Positions 44,004 through 54,862 of a stretch of 64,000 nt of DNA are shown here, in pieces (positions within the stretch are counted from its first letter, which is position 1; every line of letters begins with the position of its first letter). The stretch lies in NCBI RefSeq assembly GCF_000971765.1, contig NZ_CP010907.1:1002501-1066500 (forward strand), in the 5' to 3' direction. A program made the translations under genes and the position numbers. Origin of the DNA: Candidatus Pantoea carbekii. Lineage in GTDB: Bacteria; Pseudomonadota; Gammaproteobacteria; Enterobacterales; Enterobacteriaceae. The notes below the pieces were generated by a model. The model saw nothing but the letters and a program-made list of their open reading frames with translations. It did not search any database and was not told the DNA's origin.

Positions 44004-47000
44004 TGCTTTATAAAAAAGTCCTCATTATTATTAGCATCTTTGTATTATTATTAATTTTTTGTATTTTTTTCTTAATTAGTACTACTTATGGTTTAAATTT
44101 TTTATTAAAAAACATAGAAAATTGTAATGTAGGTTTTTCAGTTCAGCAAATTAAGGGTAAGTTATCTGATTTTACGCTTCACGGCATTCAATATAATACT
44201 CCAGGTATCACTTTTTATGCAGATCGTCTACATGTAACTCTTAGCTTTAGTCGTTTATTATATAACTCATCACTATGTATTAGTGATATATCAATTCACA
44301 ACGTAAAGGTAGCAGTTGATGCAAAAAAAATTATTAATGTTTATGATAATAATCAACTAAAAAAAGATAGGAATAATAATAAAAAGATAAACATATGCTA
44401 CCCTATTACCTTGAATCACTTGAAATTACACAATTTAAATCTTGAATTTGATAATAAACAGCTATATGTTTTTGATTTAAGCACAAATATAAATTTTCAA
44501 AATCATACAGTAAAAATATCACGCACCTATCTTAAAAACTGTTTTATTTTTTTTCCAAAAAAAAATAAATTTTTAAATAGAAAACAAATAGATTTACAAT
44601 CAAATAAAAAATTATTCACAAAAAAATTACACGCAATATTATCTAAGCTTTTTTTTTCAAAATTACCCTATTTTAAATTACCTTTAGATATTACTGTTGA
44701 AGAAATATTAGCTGAAAAAATATTTCTTACGTCAGATACTAAAGTATCAATTATACAATTACTATTACAGGCTCAAATTATAAATGATCATCTACGTATT
44801 CAAAAATTGAATATTTTTTGTCCGCAAATACAAGTAAAAGCTCATGGAGATGCTATGCTTGCTAATAATTGGCCAGTAAATTTAACTTTAAATGCTAAAT
44901 TAAATGTTGATTCTGTTAAGCAACAAAACATTCAATTTAATATTTATGGTTCAATATATAATATTTTAAAAATAAATATAAATTTATTAGGTCCATTTCA
45001 AGCAAAACTTGTTATTCAAGCACAACCTTCTGTAAAGGGTTTTCCATTATCAGTAAATGTTAGAAGTAACATGATACGCTGGCCTTTAACTGGTCATCTA
45101 GAATATCAGATAAATAATTTTAATTATCAGTTCAAAGGAAAATTAACCAATTATTCAATGTCATTATCTAGTATTGTACGAGGAAAAGGAGTGCCAATAG
45201 CTCACATATTAGCATACGGTTCAGGGAATTTACAGAAATGTCAATTTGATAAACTATATATTACCATGCTACAAGGAAAAATTAGTTTAAGAGTATTTGC
45301 GGAATGGGAGACAATGTTAAAATGGCGTAGCGAACTAATATTATCTAACATTAATATTTCCACACAATTCCCAAATTTTCCAATAAAACAGCTTCAAGGT
45401 AAAATTTTGACATATGGTAGCTGGAATGGCAGAAATCGTTGGAAATTTAATATGCCATTATTAGCTCTGAAAGGTCGATTGTATCAGAAAGTTTTTAATT
45501 TTTATGCATTGTTAAAAGGCAATTATTTAAATCAATGGAAAACTAACGTTCACTTAACTTTAAACCAAAATTATTTAGACATAAAAGGAGAACTAAAAAA
45601 GATAATTAATCTTAATGTAAATATCAATGCGCAAAAACTTGATAAATCCTTACCAGGTTTCAGTGGGGTTGTGCAAGGAATTATAAAAGTACATGGTACT
45701 TGGAAAACTCCTAAATTACTGACCTATTTTACTGCGGCTAATTTTCGTTGGAAACATATGAAAATAAAACGATTAGCGCTAAAAGGATATATAAAATCTA
45801 ATTCGCAGCATGAACAACTTGTTGGTAAAGTACAACTATATATACACAAATTAGAACAAAAGAATTTCAAGCTCAATCTATTAACACTTAATGCTGGTGG
45901 TAATGAAGATAAACATCGAGTCAAACTTAATGTTAAAGGTACTCCAATTTCCTTGCAGTTATCTGTGAATGGTAATTTTGATCGAAAAACAACGAATTGG
46001 AGAGGGGAAATAAACAATACATATTTTCACACGCCCATCGGTACATGGCATTTAACACAGTCGATGCTAATTAACTACTTTAATAAACAGCACAGTACTA
46101 GTATTGGATCGCATTGTTGGAAAAACCTCAATGCGACGGTGTGTATACCAGAAAAAAGCGAAATAGGTGCAAATGGACATTCACGCTTAATTTTGAAAAA
46201 TTTCAATTTAACTACAATAAAATCTCTATGCTATGATGGTATCAAATTGCATGGATTATTAAGTGGAAATGCAAGTATTTATTGGACTATAAATGATATA
46301 ATGCCAACTATTATTTTTTCGTTGCAAGGGAGCAATATAAGAATTTATAAAAATGTTATAGGAAATAAAGATAATAATAAATTACCTATTGTCTCTTTTA
46401 AAAAAATAAATTTTAAAGCAATGTTAAATAATAATTACCTTAGCATGAATTGGTTTTTGCGTATGGTTAATAATGGTGAACTAAAAGGTGAAGTAAAAAT
46501 AAGTGACCTCAAGGAACATCGTTATCTTTCAGGGATTGTTAATATTAACAATATCGATATAGCCAGCATTAGTAAACTAATTATTCGACTCGAAAACGTT
46601 AAAAGTAATATTAGTGGTCAATTAAATCTAAAAGGTGATTTTAAACATCCCAAATTATTTGGTAAATTGAGTTTAAGTCATACATTTACAAGTAATAAAT
46701 TGATACCAATTGATTTGTGTGCGATAAAATTAAAATTATTATTCAATGGAATGTGCTTCAAGCTTACTGGCGTTGTGCAAACCATGCAGGCAGATATTCA
46801 TCTTCAAGGTTATGCTAATTGGAGTCAGTTTGATAAATGGCATTTTCGTAGTATAATTACAGGTAAATGTATTAGTATTACATTGTCATCTTTAGTACGT
46901 ATGGATATATCTCCAAATGTAATTTTTGAGGCAACACCAAAAGCGTTAAATTTAAAAGGTAGTATTAATATTCCTCGAGCATATATTAAATTTCAACAAT

Positions 47001-47794
47001 TACCAAAAAACAATGTTACCATTTCAGCAGATGAAGTGATATTAGATAGAGATTTACAAATAATTAAATCGAAAATTACTTTAAATTCAATCCATAGTGC
47101 ACTAATGATTCAGCTTGGTAAAGAAGTGAATCTTTCAGTCTTCGACTTACAAGCAAAATTACATGGTAATCTTAAATTAATACAAGATAAAAATGGGATT
47201 GATTTGCATGGACATATCAATATTCCTTCTGGCCGTTATCATGCGTATGGACAAGATTTACTAGTACGTCGAGGAGAACTACAGTTCGTCGGACCTTTAG
47301 ATCAGCCGTACATTAATTTAGAAGCCGTCCGAAATCCTGACGCTACTGAAAATAACGTAGTAGCTGGATTACGTGTAAACGGATTAATTGATGAGCCAAG
47401 AGTAGAAATATTCTCTAATCCAAAGATGTCTCAACAAGAAGCGCTTTCTTATTTATTACGTGGCCAGGGATTTAAAAATCATGAGGATAGTAATGAACTT
47501 GCTTCAATTCTTCTAAAATTAAGTATGACACAAAGCAGTAAAATTCTAGATAATATTACACATACTTTTTTAGGTATTAATCATCTCGTGTTTGATACAA
47601 TAGGTGTTGGTGATAGGCAGAAAGTACAGATAAGTAGTTATATATTACCAAATTTACAGGTCAAATATGCTATAGGTATATTTAATTCGTTTGAAAAATT
47701 CACTTTACGTTATCGAATGATGCCTAGGTTGTATTTAGAAGTTATCTCAGGCATAGATCAGGCATTACATTTAATTTATCAGTTTGAATTTTAA
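44000..47794 (+). CDS. tamB: Translocation and assembly module protein TamB
   Basis: TamB is an AsmA-like periplasm-spanning protein anchored in the inner membrane that partners TamA and takes part in phospholipid transport to the outer membrane. The product has 1264 residues (E. coli 1259): an N-terminal membrane helix (about 7-30), a long beta-taco region and the conserved DUF490 C-terminus with 'SGRYHAYGQDLLVRRGELQF', 'YINLEAVRNPD' and 'ALSYLLRGQGF'. The middle is rich in Lys, Asn and Ile and diverged. Full length of such a long frame in this AT-rich genome argues for selection. Confidence 0.94.
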   Translation: MMLYKKVLIIISIFVLLLIFCIFFLISTTYGLNFLLKNIENCNVGFSVQQIKGKLSDFTLHGIQYNTPGITFYADRLHVTLSFSRLLYNSSLCISDISIHNVKVAVDAKKIINVYDNNQLKKDRNNNKKINICYPITLNHLKLHNLNLEFDNKQLYVFDLSTNINFQNHTVKISRTYLKNCFIFFPKKNKFLNRKQIDLQSNKKLFTKKLHAILSKLFFSKLPYFKLPLDITVEEILAEKIFLTSDTKVSIIQLLLQAQIINDHLRIQKLNIFCPQIQVKAHGDAMLANNWPVNLTLNAKLNVDSVKQQNIQFNIYGSIYNILKININLLGPFQAKLVIQAQPSVKGFPLSVNVRSNMIRWPLTGHLEYQINNFNYQFKGKLTNYSMSLSSIVRGKGVPIAHILAYGSGNLQKCQFDKLYITMLQGKISLRVFAEWETMLKWRSELILSNINISTQFPNFPIKQLQGKILTYGSWNGRNRWKFNMPLLALKGRLYQKVFNFYALLKGNYLNQWKTNVHLTLNQNYLDIKGELKKIINLNVNINAQKLDKSLPGFSGVVQGIIKVHGTWKTPKLLTYFTAANFRWKHMKIKRLALKGYIKSNSQHEQLVGKVQLYIHKLEQKNFKLNLLTLNAGGNEDKHRVKLNVKGTPISLQLSVNGNFDRKTTNWRGEINNTYFHTPIGTWHLTQSMLINYFNKQHSTSIGSHCWKNLNATVCIPEKSEIGANGHSRLILKNFNLTTIKSLCYDGIKLHGLLSGNASIYWTINDIMPTIIFSLQGSNIRIYKNVIGNKDNNKLPIVSFKKINFKAMLNNNYLSMNWFLRMVNNGELKGEVKISDLKEHRYLSGIVNINNIDIASISKLIIRLENVKSNISGQLNLKGDFKHPKLFGKLSLSHTFTSNKLIPIDLCAIKLKLLFNGMCFKLTGVVQTMQADIHLQGYANWSQFDKWHFRSIITGKCISITLSSLVRMDISPNVIFEATPKALNLKGSINIPRAYIKFQQLPKNNVTISADEVILDRDLQIIKSKITLNSIHSALMIQLGKEVNLSVFDLQAKLHGNLKLIQDKNGIDLHGHINIPSGRYHAYGQDLLVRRGELQFVGPLDQPYINLEAVRNPDATENNVVAGLRVNGLIDEPRVEIFSNPKMSQQEALSYLLRGQGFKNHEDSNELASILLKLSMTQSSKILDNITHTFLGINHLVFDTIGVGDRQKVQISSYILPNLQVKYAIGIFNSFEKFTLRYRMMPRLYLEVISGIDQALHLIYQFEF

Positions 47795-47869
47795 TAGAAA
47801 AAGATTATTTCTGAATTACTTAATATTTTTGATTATTTCAATTTTATAACATATTGTTTTTTAGATTTT

Positions 47870-47894
47870 ATTTGACTTTATTCTAAAGTCAAAT
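47870..47894. repeat. 11-bp hairpin after tamB
   Basis: Arms 'atttgacttta' (47870-47880) and 'taaagtcaaat' (47884-47894) pair perfectly across 'ttc'. No U-tract follows on the plus strand. It is 75 nt after the tamB stop and may stabilise the transcript end. A 6-bp hairpin follows at 47895-47908. Confidence 0.4.
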
Positions 47895-48001
47895 TGAATG
47901 TGCATTCAATATGCCTACTGTAATTAATAGATAATATTCAATATATTATTGTGAAAATTAATACAGGTTGATGAAAATGTTTTTTTGATTGAAAATAATG
48001 T

Positions 48002-48039
48002 AAACAACAGTGCTGTTATATCAAAAAGCACCGTTGTTT
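48002..48039. terminator. Bidirectional terminator between tamB and ppa
   Basis: Arms 48002-48014 ('aaacaacagtgct') and 48027-48039 ('agcaccgttgttt') pair over 13 positions with one mismatch that becomes a G-U pair on the minus strand. T runs flank the stem on the plus side and weaker ones on the minus side. The placement between convergent tamB and ppa, 30 nt after the ppa stop, fits. Confidence 0.7.
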
Positions 48040-48068
48040 TTAAATAAAAAGTGATTTTTTTAAATTTA

Positions 48069-48596
48069 TTACTTTTTAGCACGTTCAAAAGAAGATACCA
48101 TTTCATCTTTAGCTTTGTTAGCGTTAACCCAACAATTAACTTTGACCCACTTGCCGTTTTCTAAATCTTTATAATGTTCAAAAAAATGAATTATTTTCAT
48201 ACGTAATTGATCTGACAAATCATTTATGTCTTTAATATGCTTATATTCTCCTGTTATTTCATCATGTGGAACGGCAATTATTTTAGCGTCTTCTCCAGAT
48301 TCATCGTTCATTTTCAACATACCAATTGGACGACATAGTATAACAGAATAAGGTTTTAAAGGATAAATAGTTGGTACGAGGACATCGACTGGATCACCAT
48401 CCAAAGACAAAGTATGATTAATATAACCGTAATTGCAAGGATAAAACATAGCAGTAGGTATAAATCGATCTACAAATAATACACCAGATTCTTTATCCAC
48501 TTCGTATTTAATTGGATCAGCATTAGTTGGAATTTCAATGATCACATAGCAATCTTCCGGAAAGTTTTTACCTGCAGGTATATTATTCACATTCAT
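48069..48596 (-). CDS. ppa: Inorganic pyrophosphatase
   Basis: Ppa hydrolyses pyrophosphate released by biosynthesis. The 175-residue product (E. coli 176) is the family I soluble form, with '[20 protein letters not shown]' near residue 52 and '[10 protein letters not shown]' containing the metal-binding Asp cluster, plus '[17 protein letters not shown]'. It is minus strand, convergent with tamB as in E. coli, where ytfP lies between. No ytfP remnant is visible. Confidence 0.97.
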   Translation of the reverse strand: MNVNNIPAGKNFPEDCYVIIEIPTNADPIKYEVDKESGVLFVDRFIPTAMFYPCNYGYINHTLSLDGDPVDVLVPTIYPLKPYSVILCRPIGMLKMNDESGEDAKIIAVPHDEITGEYKHIKDINDLSDQLRMKIIHFFEHYKDLENGKWVKVNCWVNANKAKDEMVSSFERAKK

Positions 48597-48703
48597 CTAG
48601 TTTTCCTTTTTTATATAAGTTTAAATTTCAAAAACAAGCATTATAGCCAATCGACTTGAGCAATATGTAAACCGTTTTTAATATTTTTAAGTTCTGTAAC
48701 TAG

Positions 48704-49153
48704 TTATTTAATAGTGGAAAAGAGAGATACTATTCCTGCAGCAATTAATGGGCCCACTGGTACTCCATTAAAAAACGCCACTCCAATTGCTGTACCGATC
48801 AACAGTGCTCCTGTTATTGTTGGTTCTACACTTATAAAGTTAACCCCTCTACTACCGAGCCAACTAACCAAAACACCTATAAATATCGATATGATTGACT
48901 GACAGCTTGTAAAACATGTTAAAAAAGATGAAATAGGTATAGAACCACTTATTAACGGTGATATTACTGCTATACTAAGAAGAGTTATAGCTACTTGCAA
49001 ACCTTGTTTTTCTATATATTCAAAAAATTGAGATAAAGGTGTCAACTTAATGACAAGAAGTATTAACATAGCAATAGTAAAGGTGGTATTTTGTGCAAAA
49101 TAACTTAAAATAGCAAGCATAATAAGAATTATTATAGAGATATAATTAGGCAT
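48704..49153 (-). CDS. yeaL: DUF441 inner-membrane protein YeaL
   Basis: This is a small four-helix inner-membrane protein of unknown function. The 149-residue product aligns along its whole length with E. coli YeaL (148 residues): 'LTPLSQFFEYIEKQGLQVAI', 'VLVSWLGSRGVNFI' and the nearly invariant C-terminal 'GVPVGPLIAAGIVSL'. It lies upstream of ppa on the same strand (107-nt gap). In E. coli yeaL is far from ppa, so this is a displaced gene. Confidence 0.9.
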   Translation of the reverse strand: MPNYISIIILIMLAILSYFAQNTTFTIAMLILLVIKLTPLSQFFEYIEKQGLQVAITLLSIAVISPLISGSIPISSFLTCFTSCQSIISIFIGVLVSWLGSRGVNFISVEPTITGALLIGTAIGVAFFNGVPVGPLIAAGIVSLFSTIK

Positions 49154-50059
49154 AATTTAACCAAATCCATAAAAGTTTTCTAAAAATTGCGTTTTTAATG
49201 CATTTTTTAAAGTATTTATAATGAATAGTTGCTAATATTCATGCAGAATGTGAATTAATTAATTTTATAATTACGTAATTAGTTACCATAAAAATGGTAA
49301 CTTTATAAAAATTAATGGGAAATAATATTTTTATCTTTAATTAATAATCAATTATTTTAAATAACATTTTACATTTTATGTCATTTTTTAACTAAATAAT
49401 GATATTTAAATGGTATTAAATCAATGTAAATTTTTTAAATTTAATTATATACATCTTATATAGTTTATCTAATATATTAATCAAGTTTAATAATTAGCAA
49501 ACATGAGAGCGACTTTTATTGTTTAATAATTTAAAAAATTAGTGTCATTGTTAGAAATTTTTGCTATTTATTTAGTAATTCTACAATATTACATATTTTA
49601 TATTATGAATAAAAATTATTTACTATCTACTTTAAAATTTAACAAATAAGAATAAATATTAAAATTATATAACCTATTAATAATTTGTAATATTTCTTAC
49701 AACATATCAAAAATTGATATTAAGTCACTATTATTAATTTTCTTTGTAATCAATTTTAACATTAATTGATATTTTATGAACGCATGTTATGCTTAAATAA
49801 AAATGAATGAAAACATCCTAAAAAATTATTTACTTAACTTATACTAGTGATAAAGATGCTAATATATTTAACAGTTAAAGCAATATATTCATAGAAAATT
49901 GATCAAATTATTAATTAATACTTTTGCTCTTAATAATATTATACTTATAATATTTTCTTACTTAATTATGAAGTTAATTTTTCTTAATGTATGGTATTGC
50001 AACATAATATCTAAATCTGATAAATTTAGTAAATTTATTTAATTGAATTAGGCAGGCGC
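49154..50059. other. Gap between yeaL and pmbA, possible yjgA trace
   Basis: About 900 bp with no open gene. yjgA (darP) is divergent from pmbA in relatives. Minus-strand pieces 'ILLRAKVLINNLI' (near 49900-49940) and 'NNFLGCFHSF' (near 49800-49830) weakly recall YjgA 'DLRAAIELAQRI' and 'NQQVVLFHKL' in the right order. I regard this as suggestive only. Confidence 0.25.
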
Positions 50060-51400
50060 ATGGATATCTCGAGTCAAATTAAAGAACAACGCAAAATATT
50101 AGAACATTCTGTTTCACATGCATTATCTTTGGCAAAAAATAATACTGATGGAGCAGAAGTAGCCGTTACTAAGACAATCGGTATTAATGTAAAAACTCGT
50201 TACGGGCAAGTGGAAAATATTGAATTTAATAATGATGGAGCACTCGGTATTACTGTTTATAATCAACATCGAAAAGGCAGTGCTTCTTCTACTAATCTTA
50301 ATGTTGATGCTATTAATAAAACTGTACAAGCTGCTATTGACATTCAACGTTATACCTCTTCTGATCCATGTGCTGCACCAGCAGATTTAGAACTTTTAGC
50401 CTTTAAATCAGTAGATCTCGATCTTTATCATCCATGGAATATTGACATTGACTCTGCTATTAAATTAGCTTCAAATGCTGAAAAAATATCATTAAGTATG
50501 GATAAACGCATTACTAATACTGAAGGCGGAACTTTTAGTGGACATGCAGGTGTGAAAGTGTTTGGCAACAGTCACGGTATGCTAGAAAGCTACTGTTTTA
50601 GTAACTATGTATTATCTAGTTGTGTAATTGCTGAAGAAAATAATAAGATGGAACGCGATTATGCTTATACTATTGGTCGTTCTATAGATGATTTAAAGGA
50701 TGCTGATTGGGTTGGTAAGGAATGTGCTCGCCGTGTATTATTACGTTTATCGCCGAGAAAATTACCTACTATGAAAGCACCAGTACTTTTTGCATCTGAA
50801 GTAGCAGGTAGTTTATTTAATCATTTAGCGTGTGCAATTAATGGAAGTAATGTATATCGTAAATCTACTTTTTTATTACACGCACTCGGTAAAAAGATTC
50901 TACCAGAATGGCTAACTATTTCAGAAAAACCTCATATAAAAAAAGGATGGGCATCAACACCGTTTGACAGCGAGGGTGTTCGTACACAGGATCGCGATAT
51001 AGTTAAAAATGGTGTGTTACAAAATTGGTTGATGAGTAGTTATTCAGCACGAAAATTAGGTTTGCAAAGCACTGGTAACGCAGGTGGTATTCATAATTGG
51101 GTTATTACTCCAACAAGTTCTAATTTTGAAGAAATACTTAAGCAGATGGATGAAGGTTTAGTAGTAACAGAACTAATGGGACAAGGTGTTAATGCTATTA
51201 CTGGTGATTATTCACGCGGAGTAGCAGGTTATTGGGTTAAAAATGGTAAATTTCAGTATCCTGTTAGTGAAATAACTATTGCAAATAATTTAAAAGATAT
51301 GTGGTTAAATATAGTAAATATTAGCAATGATATTGAAACTCGCCATAATATATATTGTGGGTCAGTACTATTGGAAGAAATGCAGATCGCTGGACAATAA
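50060..51400 (+). CDS. pmbA: PmbA (TldE), partner of TldD protease
   Basis: PmbA is the non-catalytic partner of TldD. The 446-residue product (E. coli 450) lacks the HExxxH zinc motif, as expected, and is well conserved: '[20 protein letters not shown]', '[20 protein letters not shown]', '[20 protein letters not shown]' and '[20 protein letters not shown]'. ATG 50060 follows 'aggc'. Retaining both TldD and PmbA in separate loci indicates a functional complex. Confidence 0.96.
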   Translation: MDISSQIKEQRKILEHSVSHALSLAKNNTDGAEVAVTKTIGINVKTRYGQVENIEFNNDGALGITVYNQHRKGSASSTNLNVDAINKTVQAAIDIQRYTSSDPCAAPADLELLAFKSVDLDLYHPWNIDIDSAIKLASNAEKISLSMDKRITNTEGGTFSGHAGVKVFGNSHGMLESYCFSNYVLSSCVIAEENNKMERDYAYTIGRSIDDLKDADWVGKECARRVLLRLSPRKLPTMKAPVLFASEVAGSLFNHLACAINGSNVYRKSTFLLHALGKKILPEWLTISEKPHIKKGWASTPFDSEGVRTQDRDIVKNGVLQNWLMSSYSARKLGLQSTGNAGGIHNWVITPTSSNFEEILKQMDEGLVVTELMGQGVNAITGDYSRGVAGYWVKNGKFQYPVSEITIANNLKDMWLNIVNISNDIETRHNIYCGSVLLEEMQIAGQ

Positions 51401-51547
51401 ATAACTTATTCTAAATAAATTTTATGCGGTTACTTAATTTTTAAAATTATAGTTGAAGTATTTAATAAGTAAACTGGTCGTGTTATTTTTATGTAAACAT
51501 AATCATTTATTATTGATAAGGACCTAAAATGAATTAATATTTATGAT

Positions 51548-51606
51548 GCATTCAAGAAGTACCCTTAATGAGTTTAAGAAAGGTGCTTATTGAATGCGCT
51601 TTTTTT
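51548..51606 (+). terminator. Rho-independent terminator after pmbA
   Basis: A stem from 'gcattcaagaagtaccctt' (51548-51566) to the complementary strand ending 'tgaatgc' (51597), with only a few mismatches or G-U pairs, is followed by a T run at 51600-51606. It lies 150 nt after pmbA and contains unusually many G/C bases for this genome. Confidence 0.7.
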
Positions 51607-51719
51607 ATTGCTTAGATAAATTTATTGTAAGATATATAATAATGATGTACCATATGTACGATTATTATACGCAACTGAATAAATTTAAATTTTCGAAAAA
51701 TAATAAAATCATTATAAAA

Positions 51720-52195
51720 TATTAAAGTAATATTAATACATTTTACACTTTTCTCTCGGCTAGAAATATCTTCAACTGATTATGCTTCTTGAGGAGTAAT
51801 TAGACTTATTATAAATATTTTACCTTGTTCAGCATGGATTTTTACTTTAGGAGAGTTGGCTTTGTAGTTAATGAATAGTTGTAAATGAATATTTATTGTA
51901 ATCGAAGAATCATACCAAAGAATTAAATAAGTTTGTTTTTTCCTAAACGAATTTCGTTACATAATTTTTAATTTATTAATTGTTATTGCAATTTTTTGAA
52001 TGTGTTTAATAAAATCTAATGTAGGAAAGGGACTAGTTAATAGTACATTACTTTGATAAACAGTAACTGAATAATTTACTTAGTTTTTAATTTGATTTTT
52101 TATTAATATTTTAGTTATAGGTAGCTTTAATGTAACATTATCTATCTGCAGACCTATAGTCCGTAGACCGTGAATAATTTTAGCAAAAATAAGCC
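51720..52195 (-). pseudogene. dolP: Decayed dolP (yraP), two BON domains still readable
   Basis: DolP is an outer-membrane lipoprotein with two BON domains that supports envelope integrity. Minus-strand frames trace most of it in order: 'GLRTIGLQIDNVTLKL' against 'DPRSVGTQVDDGTLEV'; 'YSVTVYQSNVLLTSPFP' against 'INVTAYQGKVLLVGQSP'; 'LQLFINYKANSPKVKIHAEQ' against 'SQLLTSDLVKSSNVKVTTEN'; 'GKIFIISLITPQEA*' against 'GEVFLMGLVTEREA'; 'EDISSREKSVKCI' against 'ADIASRVSGVKRV'. There are several stops and at least one frameshift; the lipoprotein signal is gone. The neighbour upstream is a diaA relic, the ancestral order. Confidence 0.85.
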
Positions 52196-52264
52196 TTTTT
52201 CTCTAGTTAATATAACTACACAATTCTGTCAGTAATAATCATTAGTATCAATACAATTTTTTAT

Positions 52265-52725
52265 TGAACATTATCTTTGATACGAAAATAAACTATCATT
52301 AATTAAATTACATAAACAGTTCAGAGCAAACATATGTTTATTCTATCATATTATGAAATATAGATTTTTATATCGCGATCACTTAATAGACTCGTTAATT
52401 TTCTCGATCGTAGCCTAAGTGAATACTAAAATATATCATATTTTGAGTCAAAAAAAATTAAATATTTTTAATAAAATGAAGTGTGTCACCATGAATTGAA
52501 ATAGCTAATAATACATTGTAAGTCTGTTTCAATGCGCGAATTTACTAAGCATAAATTTCATGCGGTAAGCATATGATTTAAAATAAATGCTAGTAACTTA
52601 CATTATCGGTATCTATTGTTGATGTAGGGAAAGTAATTCACTTAGGGTTTTAAAACAGTAGTTAATCAGATTAGCTGAAAATCCTATATATTAGCTATGT
52701 ATGCACTGTCCGACTACTACAGTTA
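52265..52725 (-). pseudogene. diaA: Decayed diaA (DnaA initiator-associating protein)
   Basis: DiaA stimulates DnaA assembly at oriC. The minus strand reads 'HEIYA**IRALKQTYNVLLA' then ISIHGDTLHFI, against DiaA '[20 protein letters not shown]' then ISTRGNSRDIV. Before it, 'PTSTIDTDNVSY' parallels 'PAIALNTDNVVL', and near the end 'RINICLL*TVYVI*LMI' parallels 'RIQEMHMLTVNCLCDLI'. Many stops are present. N-terminal traces may reach 52860. It sits upstream of the dolP relic as in the ancestral lpoA-yraN-diaA-dolP cluster. Confidence 0.8.
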
Positions 52726-53967
52726 AAATTTTTTACAAAGATCATCATATCAGCAAAAAAATAGAATTTTGTAATATTTAAGAAAAAATTTAAAATTTTT
52801 TTCCGTATAGCATTTTAAATTTTTTATGCAAAAGATAGTTGATTTGATCTATTAAAATTATAGAATTATTAAAATATAATTTTTTATAACCATAGATCTT
52901 ATTTTTCAGTAAGATAAACTTAAAAATTTTATGAATAAAATATAAAGAATAAATTTATTTACCAAAATGGTATTCAATAACTTAATTTTTAAATTATAAT
53001 ATTATTTACTATAATCAATAATAAAACGCAAAATTCATTATATCTAAACAATTTTAAAATTAGTATATAGTGCATAAATCTATGATATAAAAGGTATAAA
53101 ACTATTGTTAGTATACTTCTTCAAATTATTATTAATACTATTATTAATAGTAATTTAGTTTGCTAACTATTATAAAATATTCTATCAAATACATAACAGT
53201 CATTAATATTGTAGCAATATATAAAATAAAAGAATGCGAATTTTAAAAAAATTTAAATATCGATTTAAAATAGCAATATTAAAAGATTCTAATTTATTTA
53301 AAATGAATATTCCAACATACTTAACAGTAATAATTTAATATACTTTATTTATGAAATAAATATATTAAATTCAAAAAAAATTAAAACTATATAAATAAAT
53401 TTTTTATGATTTTATTAAAAATTGACCATGTTATGGTATTAGAAAAATATGTTATCAATGTAATAATTTTGATCTTTAACTATCTTTCTAGCATAAGCCA
53501 GATATGAATCTTATTCAATAAATTATTTCAATAATGTTATTTTTTAAAATTTTAATATTATTGAAATATAATAATGCAAGTAATTTAAATACGAAACTAA
53601 CTATATATATCATAAACATAAATTTATCAAATTTATATTGAATTAATTGATATAACTTGATAAACAAGTTTATTTCAATGATAAGTTATTTATTTTATTT
53701 TTACTAAAATAAATCGATCGTATTTTTATATATTAAAATTTTTAAAAAAATCAAACCATTAAATAAAAATAATTTATATGTAAAATAATTAAATAATTTA
53801 ATATTATCATAATATTTAAATTAAAATAATTGTCTGATATATATTTATTATTTTTACAAAAATTATATTACTTGATAAATTTCATTTTATATAAGAGAGA
53901 AACTTTCTCATTCGAAAAATAAATTTGAGAAAATCTTTAGCATTTAATCTTTCATGAAAATAAAATT
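52726..53967. other. Gene graveyard upstream of rsmI
   Basis: Relatives have yraN and lpoA on the minus strand here, divergent from rsmI. A minus-strand piece near 52965-52985 reads 'VIEYHFGK', loosely like the YraN end 'EVEWIKDAF', but I would not annotate it. lpoA (about 2 kb) is essentially deleted or unreadable in the remaining 900 bp. The rsmI promoter should lie near 53900; 'ataagagaga' precedes the start region. Confidence 0.35.
53525..53567. repeat. 15-bp inverted repeat in the gap
   Basis: Arms 'atttcaataatgtta' (53525-53539) and 'taatattattgaaat' (53553-53567) pair with one mismatch over a 13-nt loop. There is no adjacent gene end, so its role is unknown; it may be a fossil terminator. 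Confidence 0.35.
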
Positions 53968-54837
53968 ATGATACAGTTAAAGCAAGAAGAGAATTATAGT
54001 AAAATACTTTATATTGTTCCTACTCCTATTGGTAATCTAGGCGATATTACTCAACGAGCTTTGACTATACTTTCGAACGTTAATTTAATTGCAGCAGAAG
54101 ATACACGTCATACAGGCCGTTTATTGAAGCATTTTTCCATTAAAACACGACTATTTTCACTTCACAACTATAATGAAAAAAAGAAAGCAGAAATATTATT
54201 AGCAAAATTACATAAAGGAGAAAGCATTGCTTTAGTATCTGATGCCGGAACACCATTAATCAACGATCCAGGTTATAATTTAGTACGTTTTTGTCATCAA
54301 ACAGACGTACCGGTCGTGCCGTTACCCGGTGCTTGCGCAGCAATTACAGCATTAAGTGCAGCAGGATTAGCATCTGATCGTTTTTGTTATGAAGGTTTTT
54401 TACCAGCAAAAAAAAAGGCACGTTGTAATGTGTTATCTATTCTTAGTAATGAACCACGCACGCTAATCTTTTATGAATCAACTTATCGTTTGATTGATAG
54501 TTTACAGGATATGGTAACTTACTGGGGAAGTAAAAGATATATAGTATTAGCACGTGAATTGACAAAAACATGGGAATCAATATATGGTGCACCTGTAGGA
54601 AAATTGCTATCATGGGTTTTAGAAGATAAAAATCGCTGTAAAGGTGAAATAGTATTAGTTGTCGAAGGTTATAAAATTGATCAAGAAGAATTATCGGTAG
54701 AAACTTTACGAACTCTAAAATTATTAAAAAAATTCCTGTCTTCAAAAGACGCTATAGCAATTACAGCAAACATTCATAGCGTAAAAAAAAATTTACTGTA
54801 CAAATATGTTATAAAGCAAAAAAATTGTGACAAATAA
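53968..54837 (+). CDS. rsmI: 16S rRNA 2'-O-ribose C1402 methyltransferase RsmI
   Basis: RsmI methylates C1402 in the decoding centre. The 289-residue product (E. coli 286) is a tetrapyrrole-methylase-fold protein with '[19 protein letters not shown]' at residues 14-32, '[12 protein letters not shown]', '[13 protein letters not shown]', '[17 protein letters not shown]' and 'FYESTYRL'. ATG 53968 has no obvious ribosome site. Its last codons contain the likely rnpB -35 box, so expression of the two is physically linked. Confidence 0.96.
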   Translation: MIQLKQEENYSKILYIVPTPIGNLGDITQRALTILSNVNLIAAEDTRHTGRLLKHFSIKTRLFSLHNYNEKKKAEILLAKLHKGESIALVSDAGTPLINDPGYNLVRFCHQTDVPVVPLPGACAAITALSAAGLASDRFCYEGFLPAKKKARCNVLSILSNEPRTLIFYESTYRLIDSLQDMVTYWGSKRYIVLARELTKTWESIYGAPVGKLLSWVLEDKNRCKGEIVLVVEGYKIDQEELSVETLRTLKLLKKFLSSKDAIAITANIHSVKKNLLYKYVIKQKNCDK

Positions 54838-54855
54838 TTTAATATAAGCTATTAT
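54825..54855 (+). promoter_or_regulatory. Candidate rnpB promoter overlapping the rsmI stop
   Basis: A -35-like 'ttgtga' (54825-54830) and -10-like 'tattat' (54850-54855) lie 19 bp apart and end 7 nt before the rnpB 5' end at 54863. The spacing is slightly long and the genome is AT-rich, so confidence is limited. The -35 box sits within the last rsmI codons. Confidence 0.4.
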
Positions 54856-54862
54856 CTACAAT

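Noticed and set aside
42240-47794. tamAB considered as a divergent, possibly foreign two-gene system
   Set aside because: Length, Omp85 loop motif, DUF490 C-terminus, 4-nt overlap and position before ppa all fit ordinary vertically inherited tamAB with AT-driven drift.
51401-53967. Candidate replication origin or centromere-like region because of its length and AT richness
   Set aside because: I see no DnaA-box cluster or iterons, and much of it is explained as dolP and diaA remnants.
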